Shown in pieces: positions 33,536 through 42,029 of a stretch of 64,000 nucleotides of DNA. Source of the DNA: Eoetvoesia sp035555955 (GTDB lineage Bacteria > Pseudomonadota > Gammaproteobacteria > Burkholderiales > Burkholderiaceae_B). Position 1 is the stretch's first letter; each line of letters opens with the position of its first letter. The stretch spans positions 1-64,000 of the forward strand of contig NZ_DATMGA010000007.1 of assembly GCF_035555955.1 (NCBI RefSeq), read 5' to 3'. The position numbers and the translations under genes were made by a program. The notes below the pieces were generated by a model that did no database searches, was not told where the DNA came from, and was given only the letters and a program-made list of their open reading frames with translations.

Positions 33536-34585
33536 ATGATTCGCACCCTCAAGATATCGCTGGGCATGCTCGGCTTTTCCATTGCCGCGCTTCTGGGCAC
33601 GGCGCCCGCCCAGGCCACCACCACGCTGCTCATCAACACTTTCCTGCCGGCCCCCCACATCATGAACGCCAAAGTCCTTGTGCCCTGGGCCAAGGCCGTG
33701 AACGAGGCGACGGAAGGGCGCGTCAAGATACAGATTCCGCCGGCAAGCGTGGCGGCGCCCGACCAGCTTTGGAACGCCGTGCGCAACGATGTCGTGGATG
33801 GCGCGTATTTGTTCAACGGCATCGTCTCCAGCCAGCTGAAGCTGATGCAGATGCCGCAGCTGCCGTTTCTCGGGACCTCGGCGCAGGCCAATTCGGTGGC
33901 CTTATGGCGCACCTACAACAAGTATTTCAAGGCGGCCGGCGAATACCGGAAAGTGCATCTGCTGGCGCTGGTCGTCTTCCCCACGGGGATCATGTACGGC
34001 ATGGCGGATCCTATCAATTCCGAGCAGGATCTCCAGGGCAAGAAGGTCTGGGCGACGCCGGGGGTGCCGGCCAGAATGATGTCCATGGCGAATGCCGGCG
34101 TCATCTCGACGCCGGCGGCCAAGATGAGCGAAGTCGTGGCCGGGGGCTTGGTCAGCGCCTTCGTGGGGATCCCCGACATGGATGCGCAAGGCTTCAAGGT
34201 CATGCGCTATGCCAAGTACGCGACCACCGTGCCCGGCGGGCTTTCCGCACCTTCTTTTTCGCTGATCGTGAATCGCAAGAAATGGGAGTCTCTTTCGCAG
34301 CAGGATCGCGACATCATCACCAAACTGTCTGGCGAGTCGTTTGCCAGGCGGATGTCGGCGTTTGACGATGCCGAGAAGGCGGCCCATGCCGAAGCCGTCA
34401 AGAGCGGCGTCGTCTACCATGCCGCCTCGCCCCAGTTCGTCGCCGAGCTGCGCAAAAGCGCCGACGTGCTCACGAAAGAATGGCTGGCCACCGCGAAGCG
34501 CATGAATGTGAACGGCGAAGACGCGCTGGCCTACTACAGCAGCCAGTCCGCCGCGGACGGCAAGCCCGCCGGAGACGCTCAATGA
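33536..34585 (+). CDS. TRAP transporter substrate-binding protein (DctP family)
   Basis: 349 residues. Signal peptide cleaved after PAQA (about residue 27), then TTTLLINTFLPAPHIMNAKVLVPWAKAVNEAT and the DctP fold. The Arg expected to bind the ligand carboxylate probably lies in WATPGVPARMMSM. It is 46 bases downstream of the sulfatase gene with an identical leader. It probably brings a sulfated or phosphonylated organic acid to the membrane subunits. Confidence 0.92.
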   Translation: MIRTLKISLGMLGFSIAALLGTAPAQATTTLLINTFLPAPHIMNAKVLVPWAKAVNEATEGRVKIQIPPASVAAPDQLWNAVRNDVVDGAYLFNGIVSSQLKLMQMPQLPFLGTSAQANSVALWRTYNKYFKAAGEYRKVHLLALVVFPTGIMYGMADPINSEQDLQGKKVWATPGVPARMMSMANAGVISTPAAKMSEVVAGGLVSAFVGIPDMDAQGFKVMRYAKYATTVPGGLSAPSFSLIVNRKKWESLSQQDRDIITKLSGESFARRMSAFDDAEKAAHAEAVKSGVVYHAASPQFVAELRKSADVLTKEWLATAKRMNVNGEDALAYYSSQSAADGKPAGDAQ

Positions 34586-35118
34586 GCGGCGGCGCCCAGC
34601 TTCAGCCCCCGACGGGAACGGCCTTTGTCGAGACGGGCCCGCTTGGAGCCTGTGTGGCCGTGCTGCGGGCCATGTGCGCAATCGCCTTGATATTCATCAT
34701 GGGAGTGACCGTCGTCGATGTGTTCATGAGCCATTTCTTCGCTTCGCCGATTACCGGCAGCGCCGAAATGGTCATGTTCGCGATGGCGATTCTCATTTTC
34801 TCGGCGTTTCCGCTGGTGACCCTGCGCGAGCAGCATATTTCGGTCGGCATCCTGCATGGCCGCCTGCATGGCTTCTGGCTGTGGCTGCAGCGCCTGGTCA
34901 TCCTGGGCGTCAGCCTGCTGGCGTGTTCCGCCATGGCCTGGCAGTTGCTGAACGATGGATACCAGCTTAGCGACGAGCAGCAGACGACCATGGTGCTGCA
35001 GCTTCCCCTGGGCCCCCTGGATTATTTCATGGGCGTGCTCAGCGGCGTCAGCGCCCTGGCCCTGGTGCTGCTGCTATTGCGCCATTTCTCCTCCGCGGCC
35101 GCGAGGACGACATCATGA
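34582..35118 (+). CDS. TRAP transporter small membrane subunit (DctQ)
   Basis: 178 residues with four hydrophobic helices, the size and layout of DctQ (ALIFIMGVTVVDVFMSHFF, EMVMFAMAILIFSAFPL, then REQHISVGIL). The ATG overlaps the upstream stop (AATGA). It forms the membrane complex with the large subunit. Confidence 0.9.
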   Translation: MSGGAQLQPPTGTAFVETGPLGACVAVLRAMCAIALIFIMGVTVVDVFMSHFFASPITGSAEMVMFAMAILIFSAFPLVTLREQHISVGILHGRLHGFWLWLQRLVILGVSLLACSAMAWQLLNDGYQLSDEQQTTMVLQLPLGPLDYFMGVLSGVSALALVLLLLRHFSSAAARTTS

Positions 35119-36407
35119 GCATGGCACTGATAGGTTTTGCGCTCGTACTGCTGCTGGCGTTCTACGGCGTGCCGCTGGGGTTTTCCATGCTTACCCTGGG
35201 GGTCGCTTTGTTCGGCCTGATGCGGGGCTGGGATCCGGCCTTGTCGATGATGGGCCAGACCATTGCCGATCTTGCCGCCAATGACGGTTTGTCGGTGCTG
35301 CCGATGTTCATCCTGATGGGCACTTTCATCTACAGGGCCGATATGGCCGAAGAGCTGTACGAGGCGGCCAACTCGCTGCTCGGCCATTTCAAGGGCGGGC
35401 TGGCCTATGCCACGGTTCTGGCCAGCGCGGGCTTCGCGGCGATTTCGGGCAGTTCCATCGCCACGGCGGCCACCATGACCAGGGTCGCCATGCCGCCGAT
35501 GCGCGCCCGAGGCTATTCGGACAACATGGCCAGCGGCTGCGTCAGCTCGGCCGGCACGCTTGGGGCGCTGCTGCCTCCCAGCGTGCCGCTGCTGGTCTAC
35601 GGCATCATCACGCAGCAGGACATCGGCCGGCTGTTCATCGCGGGCATCATCCCCGGGGCCTTGCTGGGCCTGATGTTCATGAGCGCGATCTGGTGGACGG
35701 TGCACCGCCATCCCGAGCGCGGTCCGGCCGGCGAACGCGCGAGCTGGGCTCAGCGGCTGCGCGCGCTTTCCAAGGTGTGGGGCGTTCTGGTCTTGTTCCT
35801 GCTGGTCGTGGGAGGGCTGTACGGCGGCTTGTTCACCGCCACCCAGGCGGGCAGCATCGGCGCATTCGGTTCGCTGCTGTTCGCGCTGGCGCGGCGCAAG
35901 CTGACGCTGCGGATTGCGTTCGATGCCTTGTGCGAAGCCGCCAAGACCACCGGCATGATCTTCACCATCATTTTCGGCGGCAAGGTATTCGCCAACATGG
36001 TGTCGGTCTCGGGGCTCACGGGTCAGTTGGTCGAGAGCATCCAGGCCATGCACCTGCCCGCGGTCGGGGTGGTCCTGGTCATCGTCCTCATCTACATCGT
36101 GCTGGGCTCGCTGATGGAGGGGCTGTCGATGATGCTGTTGACGGTTCCCGTGTTCATGGTGGTCGTGCAGCCTTTGGGCATCAACATGATCTGGTTCGGC
36201 GTGTTCGTGGTCATGATGATGGAGATCGGGCTGATCCACCCGCCCGTGGGCATGAATATGTTCATGGTCAAGACCGTCATGCCCGACTTGTCGCTTCGGA
36301 CCATCTTCATCGGGACGCTGCCGTTCCTGATTGCCAATATCATCACGCTTGCCCTGCTGATCGCGGTTCCCTCGTCCACCATGTGGCTGGAGCGACTGCT
36401 CCAGTAA
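35115..36407 (+). CDS. TRAP transporter large membrane subunit (DctM)
   Basis: 430 residues, the usual DctM length, with about 12 helices. Conserved stretches include PMFILMGTFIYRADMAEELYEAAN, ISGSSIATAATMTRVAMPPM and GALLPPSVPLLVYGIITQQDIG, where the ion and substrate sites lie. Uses a sodium or proton gradient. Overlaps the small-subunit gene by 4 bases. A 12-bp GC-rich hairpin follows. Confidence 0.95.
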   Translation: MSMALIGFALVLLLAFYGVPLGFSMLTLGVALFGLMRGWDPALSMMGQTIADLAANDGLSVLPMFILMGTFIYRADMAEELYEAANSLLGHFKGGLAYATVLASAGFAAISGSSIATAATMTRVAMPPMRARGYSDNMASGCVSSAGTLGALLPPSVPLLVYGIITQQDIGRLFIAGIIPGALLGLMFMSAIWWTVHRHPERGPAGERASWAQRLRALSKVWGVLVLFLLVVGGLYGGLFTATQAGSIGAFGSLLFALARRKLTLRIAFDALCEAAKTTGMIFTIIFGGKVFANMVSVSGLTGQLVESIQAMHLPAVGVVLVIVLIYIVLGSLMEGLSMMLLTVPVFMVVVQPLGINMIWFGVFVVMMMEIGLIHPPVGMNMFMVKTVMPDLSLRTIFIGTLPFLIANIITLALLIAVPSSTMWLERLLQ

Positions 36408-36424
36408 TCCGGCAAGGCTGTTTT

Positions 36425-36454
36425 CGCCGTCTTCCCTTTCCCGGGAAGGCGGCG
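36425..36454 (+). terminator. Hairpin downstream of the TRAP operon
   Basis: CGCCGTCTTCCC (36425-36436) pairs with GGGAAGGCGGCG (36443-36454), 12 bp with one G-U pair. No T tract follows directly, so it may be a weak or partial terminator. Confidence 0.4.
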
Positions 36455-36484
36455 GATTGGCGCTTTCTTCCTGTTTTGAAAGAA

Positions 36485-36511
36485 AATGTATAGTTTCTCA
36501 AAAAATACATT
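36485..36511. promoter_or_regulatory. Candidate GntR autoregulatory operator
   Basis: AATGTAT (36485-36491), 13 bases, then ATACATT (36505-36511), a perfect 7-bp inverted repeat 45 bases upstream of the GntR start codon. Confidence 0.45.
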
Positions 36512-36555
36512 CTGTACTAGAATTGCAGGGTCTAAAGAGCCTATCAACGTCAAAA

Positions 36556-37281
36556 ATGAACAAGCAAGGCAGTTTGACCCAATTGGCGTACGAGCGATTG
36601 CGGGCCGATGTGCTGTCCTGCAGGTTCAAGCCGGGCGAGCAGCTTAAAACCAAGGATTTGTGCGAAGACCTGGGCGTCAGCCTGGGCGCTGTGCGCGAGG
36701 CCTTGTCGCGCCTTACCGCCGAGGGCCTGGCAGTGGCCGAGCCCCAGCGCGGCTTTCGCGTGGCGCCGGTGTCGGTCGACGAGCTTCGCGACCTGACTTC
36801 CACCAGAATCCACATCGAAAGCATCTGCCTCGAACGCGCCATAAAGCGCGGCGATCTTGGCTGGGAGGCCGACCTGCTGGCGGCCTATCATACGCTTTCC
36901 CGCACCCCGGAGCGCATTCACACAGAGGGCGCCGTGCGCCTGAACGATGGCTGGGCCAGTGTGCACACCCAGTTCCACCAGAAGCTCATTGCGGCCTGCG
37001 ATAGTCCCTGGCTGCTGCGCATCCGCCTGCAGCTTTTCCAGCAGACCGAGCGCTACCGGCAGCTTTCCGTGCCGTTCCAGACGGTCGACCGCGACACCAA
37101 CCAGGAACATTGCGATCTGATGAATGCGGCGGTGGCGCGCAACGTTCCGCTTGCCACGCAGTTGCTGGCCCGGCACATGGAAATCACCATGAACATCGTC
37201 ATCGCCGGCCTCGCGGCGATCAGCGCGGGGGCCAGCCCCGGCGGCCAGGATCCCAAGCGGGGTTCCACAGTAGCCGCGTGA
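36556..37281 (+). CDS. GntR-family (FadR/FCD subfamily) regulator
   Basis: 241 residues from the ATG at 36556. N-terminal winged helix LTQLAYERLRADVLSCRFKPGEQLKTKDLCEDLGVSLGAVREALSRLTAEGLAVAEPQRGFRVAPV, then the helical FCD effector domain with likely metal-binding His residues (VHTQFHQKLIAAC, ARHMEITM). These sense small organic acids. It follows the TRAP operon and is convergent with the dioxygenase pair, so it could regulate either. An inverted repeat lies just upstream. Confidence 0.93.
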   Translation: MNKQGSLTQLAYERLRADVLSCRFKPGEQLKTKDLCEDLGVSLGAVREALSRLTAEGLAVAEPQRGFRVAPVSVDELRDLTSTRIHIESICLERAIKRGDLGWEADLLAAYHTLSRTPERIHTEGAVRLNDGWASVHTQFHQKLIAACDSPWLLRIRLQLFQQTERYRQLSVPFQTVDRDTNQEHCDLMNAAVARNVPLATQLLARHMEITMNIVIAGLAAISAGASPGGQDPKRGSTVAA

Positions 37282-37323
37282 TTTAAAAATGGCCCCCACA
37301 CTGCGCCGCTAGCGCGGCTTGCT

Positions 37324-37344
37324 GCCCCCCAAGGGGGCGTTTTT
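37324..37344 (+). terminator. Intrinsic terminator of the GntR gene
   Basis: GCCCCC (37324-37329), a CAA loop, GGGGGC (37333-37338), then a T run (37340-37344). It lies 9 bases from the convergent dioxygenase stop. The sequence from 37340 to 37352 is repeated at 3-15. Confidence 0.8.
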
Positions 37345-37352
37345 GCCTTGGG

Positions 37353-38291
37353 TCAGCCCTGCGTCTCGACCTCGGTATTGAAGATGAAGTCGGAAGGAAC
37401 ATCGGGGCCCCACAGGTAGAGCGAGTCTTCGGGGGGGAAGTCGCCCGAGGGCCAGGGCTTGCTTTCGGAGATGTAGTCGATGTCGGCCGAGTACTCGGAG
37501 AACGAACCCCAGGGATCCTGCACGTAGTGGAAATAGTTGGAGCCCAGCACATGGCGCCCGGTTCCCCAGCCGTGCTTGTAGCCCGCCGCGTTCATTTGCG
37601 ACGCGCCTTCGCCGACGTCGTTCAGGGTGGCGACGTCCCACGAGCAATGGTGCCAGCCTTTGCCCGAGCTCTTGGCGAAGGCCACCAGGTGGTGGTCGCA
37701 GCCGTGCGGTGCGTGGGTGAAGGCAATGATGTCCAGTGACTTGTCCGACAACTGCAGGCCGATGGAGCGATTGTAGAAGTCCATGGCGCCAAGCACGTCG
37801 GGCGTGAACAGCAGGACGTGGGACAGCCGCCGCGGGCGCACCTGCTTGCTTTCCGAGCGGGGGTGCGAGCCGCGCGCGTCGGCGCCCGCGACGGGCACGC
37901 TGAAAGGCGCTTTGGACGTCGGCATGGTGCGCTGGCCCTCTTTGACCTGGATGAGGTTGCCGTCCGGGTCGTGAAACCAGAAGCCTTCGGCGGTTTTCAA
38001 GGGGGAGGGCAGGTCGAAGCGCCCGCCCGCCTGGCGCGTCTGGCTTTCAATGGTTGCCAGTTCGCCCGCGGCGCAATTGAAGCTCAGGTAGGCCAGCGAT
38101 TTGTGATCGGACTTGATCAAGCGTCCCCAGCGATGGTTGTCGCCGGCGCGCAGCTGGATCTCGTTGCCGCCGCGCTCGACTTGCAGGCCGAAGTGGGTAA
38201 AGAAGTGCTCGGCCTGGTCCAGCGATGGCACATTCAGGGCGAAGTGATCGATGGAATGGATCGCTGCGCCGGCATAGTGTTTGTCTGACAT
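37353..38291 (-). CDS. Type I extradiol ring-cleavage dioxygenase (two-domain VOC)
   Basis: 312 residues, two-domain type I extradiol dioxygenase layout. The catalytic iron ligands in the second domain are His158 (LSHVLLFTPD), His215 (WHHCSWDV) and Glu266 (SFSEYSAD), the complete 2-His-1-Glu triad. The first domain (IDHFALNVPSLDQAEHFF) is structural. It should cleave a catechol-type ring next to the hydroxyls. It follows the FAH-family gene by 66 bases on the same strand, so the two probably act in successive steps of an aromatic meta-cleavage pathway. Confidence 0.87.
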   Translation of the reverse strand: MSDKHYAGAAIHSIDHFALNVPSLDQAEHFFTHFGLQVERGGNEIQLRAGDNHRWGRLIKSDHKSLAYLSFNCAAGELATIESQTRQAGGRFDLPSPLKTAEGFWFHDPDGNLIQVKEGQRTMPTSKAPFSVPVAGADARGSHPRSESKQVRPRRLSHVLLFTPDVLGAMDFYNRSIGLQLSDKSLDIIAFTHAPHGCDHHLVAFAKSSGKGWHHCSWDVATLNDVGEGASQMNAAGYKHGWGTGRHVLGSNYFHYVQDPWGSFSEYSADIDYISESKPWPSGDFPPEDSLYLWGPDVPSDFIFNTEVETQG

Positions 38292-38357
38292 GTCTCATCT
38301 CTCCTTTGCGGCGGTGCGCCGGCTCAGCGGCGCCCGCCTTGGTTCCCGGTGTGCGGC

Positions 38358-39197
38358 TCAGGTTTCGTCGACGATGGGGTTGCGCAAGGTGCCGAGTTTT
38401 TCAACGCTGACCTCGCAGATGTCGCCGTGCTTCATGAGCAGCTTCGGGTTGCGCGCCCAGCCGATTCCGGCGGGCGTGCCCGAAACAATGACGTCGCCCG
38501 CTTCGAGCGTGATGGCTTCGCTGGTAATCGAAATAAGGCTGGCGACATCGAAGATCATATCGCTGGTGTCGGCCGATTGCACGACTTTGCCGTTGAGGCG
38601 GGTTTCCAGCTTCAGGCCTTTGGCGCCGGCGGGAAGCTCGTCGGCGGTAACCATGTCGGGGCCGAAGCCGCCCGTGCCATCGAAGTTCTTGCCCACGGTC
38701 CATTGCGGGGACTTGAACTGGTACTCGCGCACCGAGCCGTCGTTGAAGACGGCATAGCCGGCCACACAGTCCAGCGCGTCTTCGGGCTTGATGTAGCGCC
38801 CGCCCTTGCCAAGAATGACGGCGACCTCGCCTTCGAAGTCCAGCGAGTCGGACAGCTTGGGCCGCACGATGGGGGCGTTGTGGCCGACCAGGCTGGTGTG
38901 CACGCGGAAGAACAGCGTGGGGTAGTCGGGCTGTTCGTATTTGCTTTCCTTCGTGTGGTCGGCGTAGTTCAGGCCCGCGCAGATGATCTTGGTGGGCCGG
39001 GCCAGCGGCGGCAGGAACTTCGCGTCGGCGGCCTTGACGGTTTGCAGGACGGGGCGTCCTTTTGCATAGCTTGCCAGGTCCACGCCCCGGGCGAGCAGGG
39101 ATTCCAGGCTTTCGTCGCCGATGATGGAAATGTTGTCTTGAGCATCGCGAACGCCCAGTTTGGGCTGGCCGTCGATTTCGATTGATACGTAGCGCAT
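38358..39197 (-). CDS. Fumarylacetoacetate hydrolase-family protein
   Basis: 279 residues from the ATG at 39197; the 17-residue upstream extension to 39248 lacks support. FAH fold: ICAGLNYADHTKES, PTLFFRVHTSLVGHNAPIVRP, then DFEGEVAVILGKGGRYI (acidic metal ligands) and GDVIVSGTPAGIGWARNP. The family covers acylpyruvate hydrolases, hydratases and isomerases or decarboxylases of homoprotocatechuate and meta-cleavage pathways. Its partner is the extradiol dioxygenase, whose ring-opened product would be a fitting substrate. Divergent from the zinc locus. Confidence 0.9.
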   Translation of the reverse strand: MRYVSIEIDGQPKLGVRDAQDNISIIGDESLESLLARGVDLASYAKGRPVLQTVKAADAKFLPPLARPTKIICAGLNYADHTKESKYEQPDYPTLFFRVHTSLVGHNAPIVRPKLSDSLDFEGEVAVILGKGGRYIKPEDALDCVAGYAVFNDGSVREYQFKSPQWTVGKNFDGTGGFGPDMVTADELPAGAKGLKLETRLNGKVVQSADTSDMIFDVASLISITSEAITLEAGDVIVSGTPAGIGWARNPKLLMKHGDICEVSVEKLGTLRNPIVDET

Positions 39198-39360
39198 GGC
39201 TTGTCGTCCTGATGGTGAGTGTAGGGATGCGGCGTTTATATTAGGCAAAAATATATATTAAATCAAACTATATAGATTTAAATTTGTAATCGACGCATGA
39301 AATCCCGCGCGCCCGGCATTCATGCCATGACAGCCCTTTCTTGTTATGCAAAAATTTTTT

Positions 39361-39378
39361 GTTATGTTATAACATAAC
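39361..39378. promoter_or_regulatory. Zur-box-like 18-base perfect palindrome
   Basis: GTTATGTTATAACATAAC is a perfect palindrome with the ATGTTATAACAT core seen in proteobacterial Zur boxes. It ends 24 bases before the start of the small His/Cys-rich gene and overlaps its probable -10 region. Confidence 0.75.
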
Positions 39379-39402
39379 GATTTTTGCTTCCGGACTCTCT
39401 TT

Positions 39403-39765
39403 ATGGCGTTTCGACCGGGCCGCTGCGCCGGCTCCCGCCGCTATGGGCGTTTTCATGCATGGCTGCTGTGGCTCGCGATAGCCGCCGTGCTGAGTTCGCC
39501 CATCGGCGCGACCCTGCATGCCATGACGCACGTCGAGGCGGCGCTGTCCGCCCACGATGCGGCACAGCCCGCTTCCGGAGGCATGGACGGGCGCCTGGAC
39601 CATTGCCATGACTGCAGTGTCTGGCATGCGCTGGGCTGCCTGCTGTCCGCGCACCTGCCGGAACTTCCCGTCGTCCGCGCGGCTTCCTGCTATTTCGCTT
39701 CCGCCGAATACCTCATCGATATTGCGCGCTGCCGCTGGTTCTTGCAGCGCGCGCCGCCCTTGTAG
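39403..39765 (+). CDS. Small His/Cys-rich membrane or exported protein
   Basis: 120 residues. A hydrophobic segment (HAWLLWLAIAAVLSSPIGATLHA, about 18-40) acts as signal peptide or anchor. After it come many possible metal ligands: His39, 43, 51, 67, 69, 75 and 84 with Cys68, 71 and 79; the cluster DHCHDCSVWHALGC is the clearest. It resembles the DUF2946 class of short metal-handling proteins, but I cannot assign it firmly. Position between a Zur-box-like palindrome and a ZnuD-like receptor gene suggests periplasmic zinc binding or delivery. No strong ribosome site is seen. Confidence 0.72.
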   Translation: MAFRPGRCAGSRRYGRFHAWLLWLAIAAVLSSPIGATLHAMTHVEAALSAHDAAQPASGGMDGRLDHCHDCSVWHALGCLLSAHLPELPVVRAASCYFASAEYLIDIARCRWFLQRAPPL

Positions 39766-39864
39766 CCTGACGTTCCGCTTTATCCCCCTCGACTTTCTCC
39801 TTTCGCCGCGCCGTTCCGTGCGCCATGGCGAAGGCAATCTTTTGTTCATTGGATAAACAGGCAC

Positions 39865-41967
39865 ATGGCTTATTCCTGCACTACCTTATTTCCGACGCTG
39901 CCGGCCCGGCGCGCCGCAAACGCGCGTTTCGTTCTTACCCCGCTGGCAATGCTGCTGGCGCTGGCGCAGCCCGCGTGGTCCCAAACCACGGCCGGCGATC
40001 AGGCGGTTACGCTGTCGACCGTCGTCGTCACCGGCAACCCCCTGGGCAGCGATGCCCTGGCTTCGCCCTCGACCGTCATCGAGGGCAAGGACCTGGACCT
40101 GCGGCGGGCGGCCACGTTGGGCGAAACGCTCAACGGCCTGCCCGGCGTGTCGACCACGACATACGGCCCGATGGTCGGGCGTCCCATCATTCGCGGCATG
40201 GACGGCGACCGCATACGGTTGCTGCAAAACGGCGTGGGCACGCTGGACGCGTCGGCGCTGTCTTATGACCACGCCGTGCCGCAAGATCCCTTGTCCACCG
40301 AACGCATCGAGATCCTGCGCGGCCCGGCGGCGCTTTTGTACGGCGGCAATGCCATCGGCGGCGTCGTCAACACCATCGACAACCGCATTCCCATGGATCC
40401 CATCGAGGGCGTGCACGGCGGCTTGCAAGGCAGCTACGGCGGCGCGAACGACGACAGGAGCGGCGCGGTGCAACTGGAGGCCGGCAACGGCAAGTTCGCC
40501 CTGCACGCCGATGCCTTCGGGCGCAAGACCGGCGAGCTGCGCATTCCGGGCTATGCCCGTTCCGACCGGCAGCGGGCCATCGACGGGCCGGATGTGGAAC
40601 AGCCGCGCGATCGCCTGCCCAACAGCGACGGCAGCGCCAGCGGCGGGGCGCTGGGCATGTCCTGGACCGGCGACAGCGGCTACGCGGGCTTGTCCTACAG
40701 CGGCTACGATTCCGACTATGGCTCCGTCGCTGAAGACAGCGTGCGTATCCGCATGCACCAGGAACGCCTGGGCCTGGCGGGCGAGATCCGCGACCTGAAA
40801 GGCCCTTTCAAAAGCGTCAAGGCCAGTTTCGCCTACACCGATTACCAGCATAAGGAGGTCGACGATGGCGAGACGGGAACCGTGTTCAAGAACCGCGGAT
40901 ACGAAGCCAGGGTAGAGGCGCGGCACGCCGACCTGGGCCCGGTGCAGGGGGTGCTGGGCCTGCAGCTTGGCAATACCCGGTTCTCGGCCCTGGGGTCCGA
41001 GGCGCTGGTGCCGACCACCAGGACGCAGTCGGCCGCGCTGTTCATGCTGGAAGAATGGACGGTCGATGAGCGCTTCAAGCTGAGTGCCGGCGGCCGCCTG
41101 GAGCGCACCACGCTTTCGCCCTCCGCCGGTGGCAACGAGCGCTTCACCGATGTGGGCAAGCGCGACTTCACCGCAAAAAGCTTTTCTTTGGGCGGCGTCT
41201 ACAAGCTGACCGGTGTCTGGTCTTTGGCGGCCAACGTCGCCTACACCGAACGGGCACCGACGTTCTACGAGCTGTATGCCAACGGGCCGCACGAAGCGAC
41301 CGGCCAGTACCTGGTGGGCGATGCGGGGTTGAACAAGGAGCGCGCCTATTCCAGCGACCTGGCCCTGAGGTTCAAGGAGGGGCCGCATCACGGCAGCGTG
41401 GGTGTTTTCTACAGCCGCTTCGCCAACTACCTGGCCGAAACCGGCACGGGCCGCTTTCGCAACGACGACGGCGACGTGGTGGCGCAGGGCGACGATGACG
41501 CATTGCCCGAAGCGGTCTACCAAGGCGTGCCGGCCGAGTTCTTCGGCTTCGAAGCCGACGGCACGTTCCGGGTGTTCGAGCGCGGCGGGCACGCGCTCGA
41601 CCTGAAGCTTTGGGGCGACTACACCAATGCGCGCAACCGCGACACCGGCGAGCCGTTGCCGCGCATTCCGCCGTTGCGGCTGGGTATCGGGCTGGACTAC
41701 AGTCATGGCCCATGGAGCGCGGGCGCCAGCGTGGAGCGCGCATTCGCCCAGCATCGCGCGCCGGACAACGAATTGCCGACCGACGCCTACTACAGGCTGG
41801 ACGCCAGCGCCGCCTATCGCTTCAAGATGCGCGGCATGCAGTGGCAGGCCTACTTGCGCGGCATCAACCTGACCAACCAGACCATACGCTATGCAACCTC
41901 GGTGCTGCGCGACGTGGCGCCGGAAGGCGGGCGGGCCGTGATGGTGGGAATACGGGGAAGCTTCTAG
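39865..41967 (+). CDS. TonB-dependent outer-membrane receptor (ZnuD-like)
   Basis: 700 residues. Signal peptide to about residue 41 (cleavage near AWSQ), a TonB box near VTLSTVVVTGNP, plug domain (LGETLNGLPGVSTTTYGPMVGRPIIRGMDGDRIRLLQNGVGTLDASALSYDHAVPQDPLSTERIEILRGPAALLYGG), then a 22-strand barrel ending in the C-terminal GIRGSF with terminal Phe. The plug resembles zinc receptor ZnuD of Neisseria. Preceded by the small His/Cys-rich gene and the palindrome, so zinc uptake under Zur is the best hypothesis. Confidence 0.85.
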   Translation: MAYSCTTLFPTLPARRAANARFVLTPLAMLLALAQPAWSQTTAGDQAVTLSTVVVTGNPLGSDALASPSTVIEGKDLDLRRAATLGETLNGLPGVSTTTYGPMVGRPIIRGMDGDRIRLLQNGVGTLDASALSYDHAVPQDPLSTERIEILRGPAALLYGGNAIGGVVNTIDNRIPMDPIEGVHGGLQGSYGGANDDRSGAVQLEAGNGKFALHADAFGRKTGELRIPGYARSDRQRAIDGPDVEQPRDRLPNSDGSASGGALGMSWTGDSGYAGLSYSGYDSDYGSVAEDSVRIRMHQERLGLAGEIRDLKGPFKSVKASFAYTDYQHKEVDDGETGTVFKNRGYEARVEARHADLGPVQGVLGLQLGNTRFSALGSEALVPTTRTQSAALFMLEEWTVDERFKLSAGGRLERTTLSPSAGGNERFTDVGKRDFTAKSFSLGGVYKLTGVWSLAANVAYTERAPTFYELYANGPHEATGQYLVGDAGLNKERAYSSDLALRFKEGPHHGSVGVFYSRFANYLAETGTGRFRNDDGDVVAQGDDDALPEAVYQGVPAEFFGFEADGTFRVFERGGHALDLKLWGDYTNARNRDTGEPLPRIPPLRLGIGLDYSHGPWSAGASVERAFAQHRAPDNELPTDAYYRLDASAAYRFKMRGMQWQAYLRGINLTNQTIRYATSVLRDVAPEGGRAVMVGIRGSF

Positions 41968-41978
41968 GCTCCGCGCCG

Positions 41979-42003
41979 GGCAACGAGCGGTAAAATCGTT
42001 GCC
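41979..42003 (+). terminator. Hairpin after the TonB receptor gene
   Basis: GGCAACGA (41979-41986) pairs with TCGTTGCC (41996-42003). No T tract; the loop contains TAAAAT, so it may be a promoter element instead. Terminator function is weak. Confidence 0.3.
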
Positions 42004-42029
42004 ACGGCGGATGCCTACTGGAGAAGAAA

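Noticed and set aside
39886..41754. 622-residue frame antisense to the TonB receptor
   Set aside because: Shadow of a clear receptor gene; composition typical of antisense frames.
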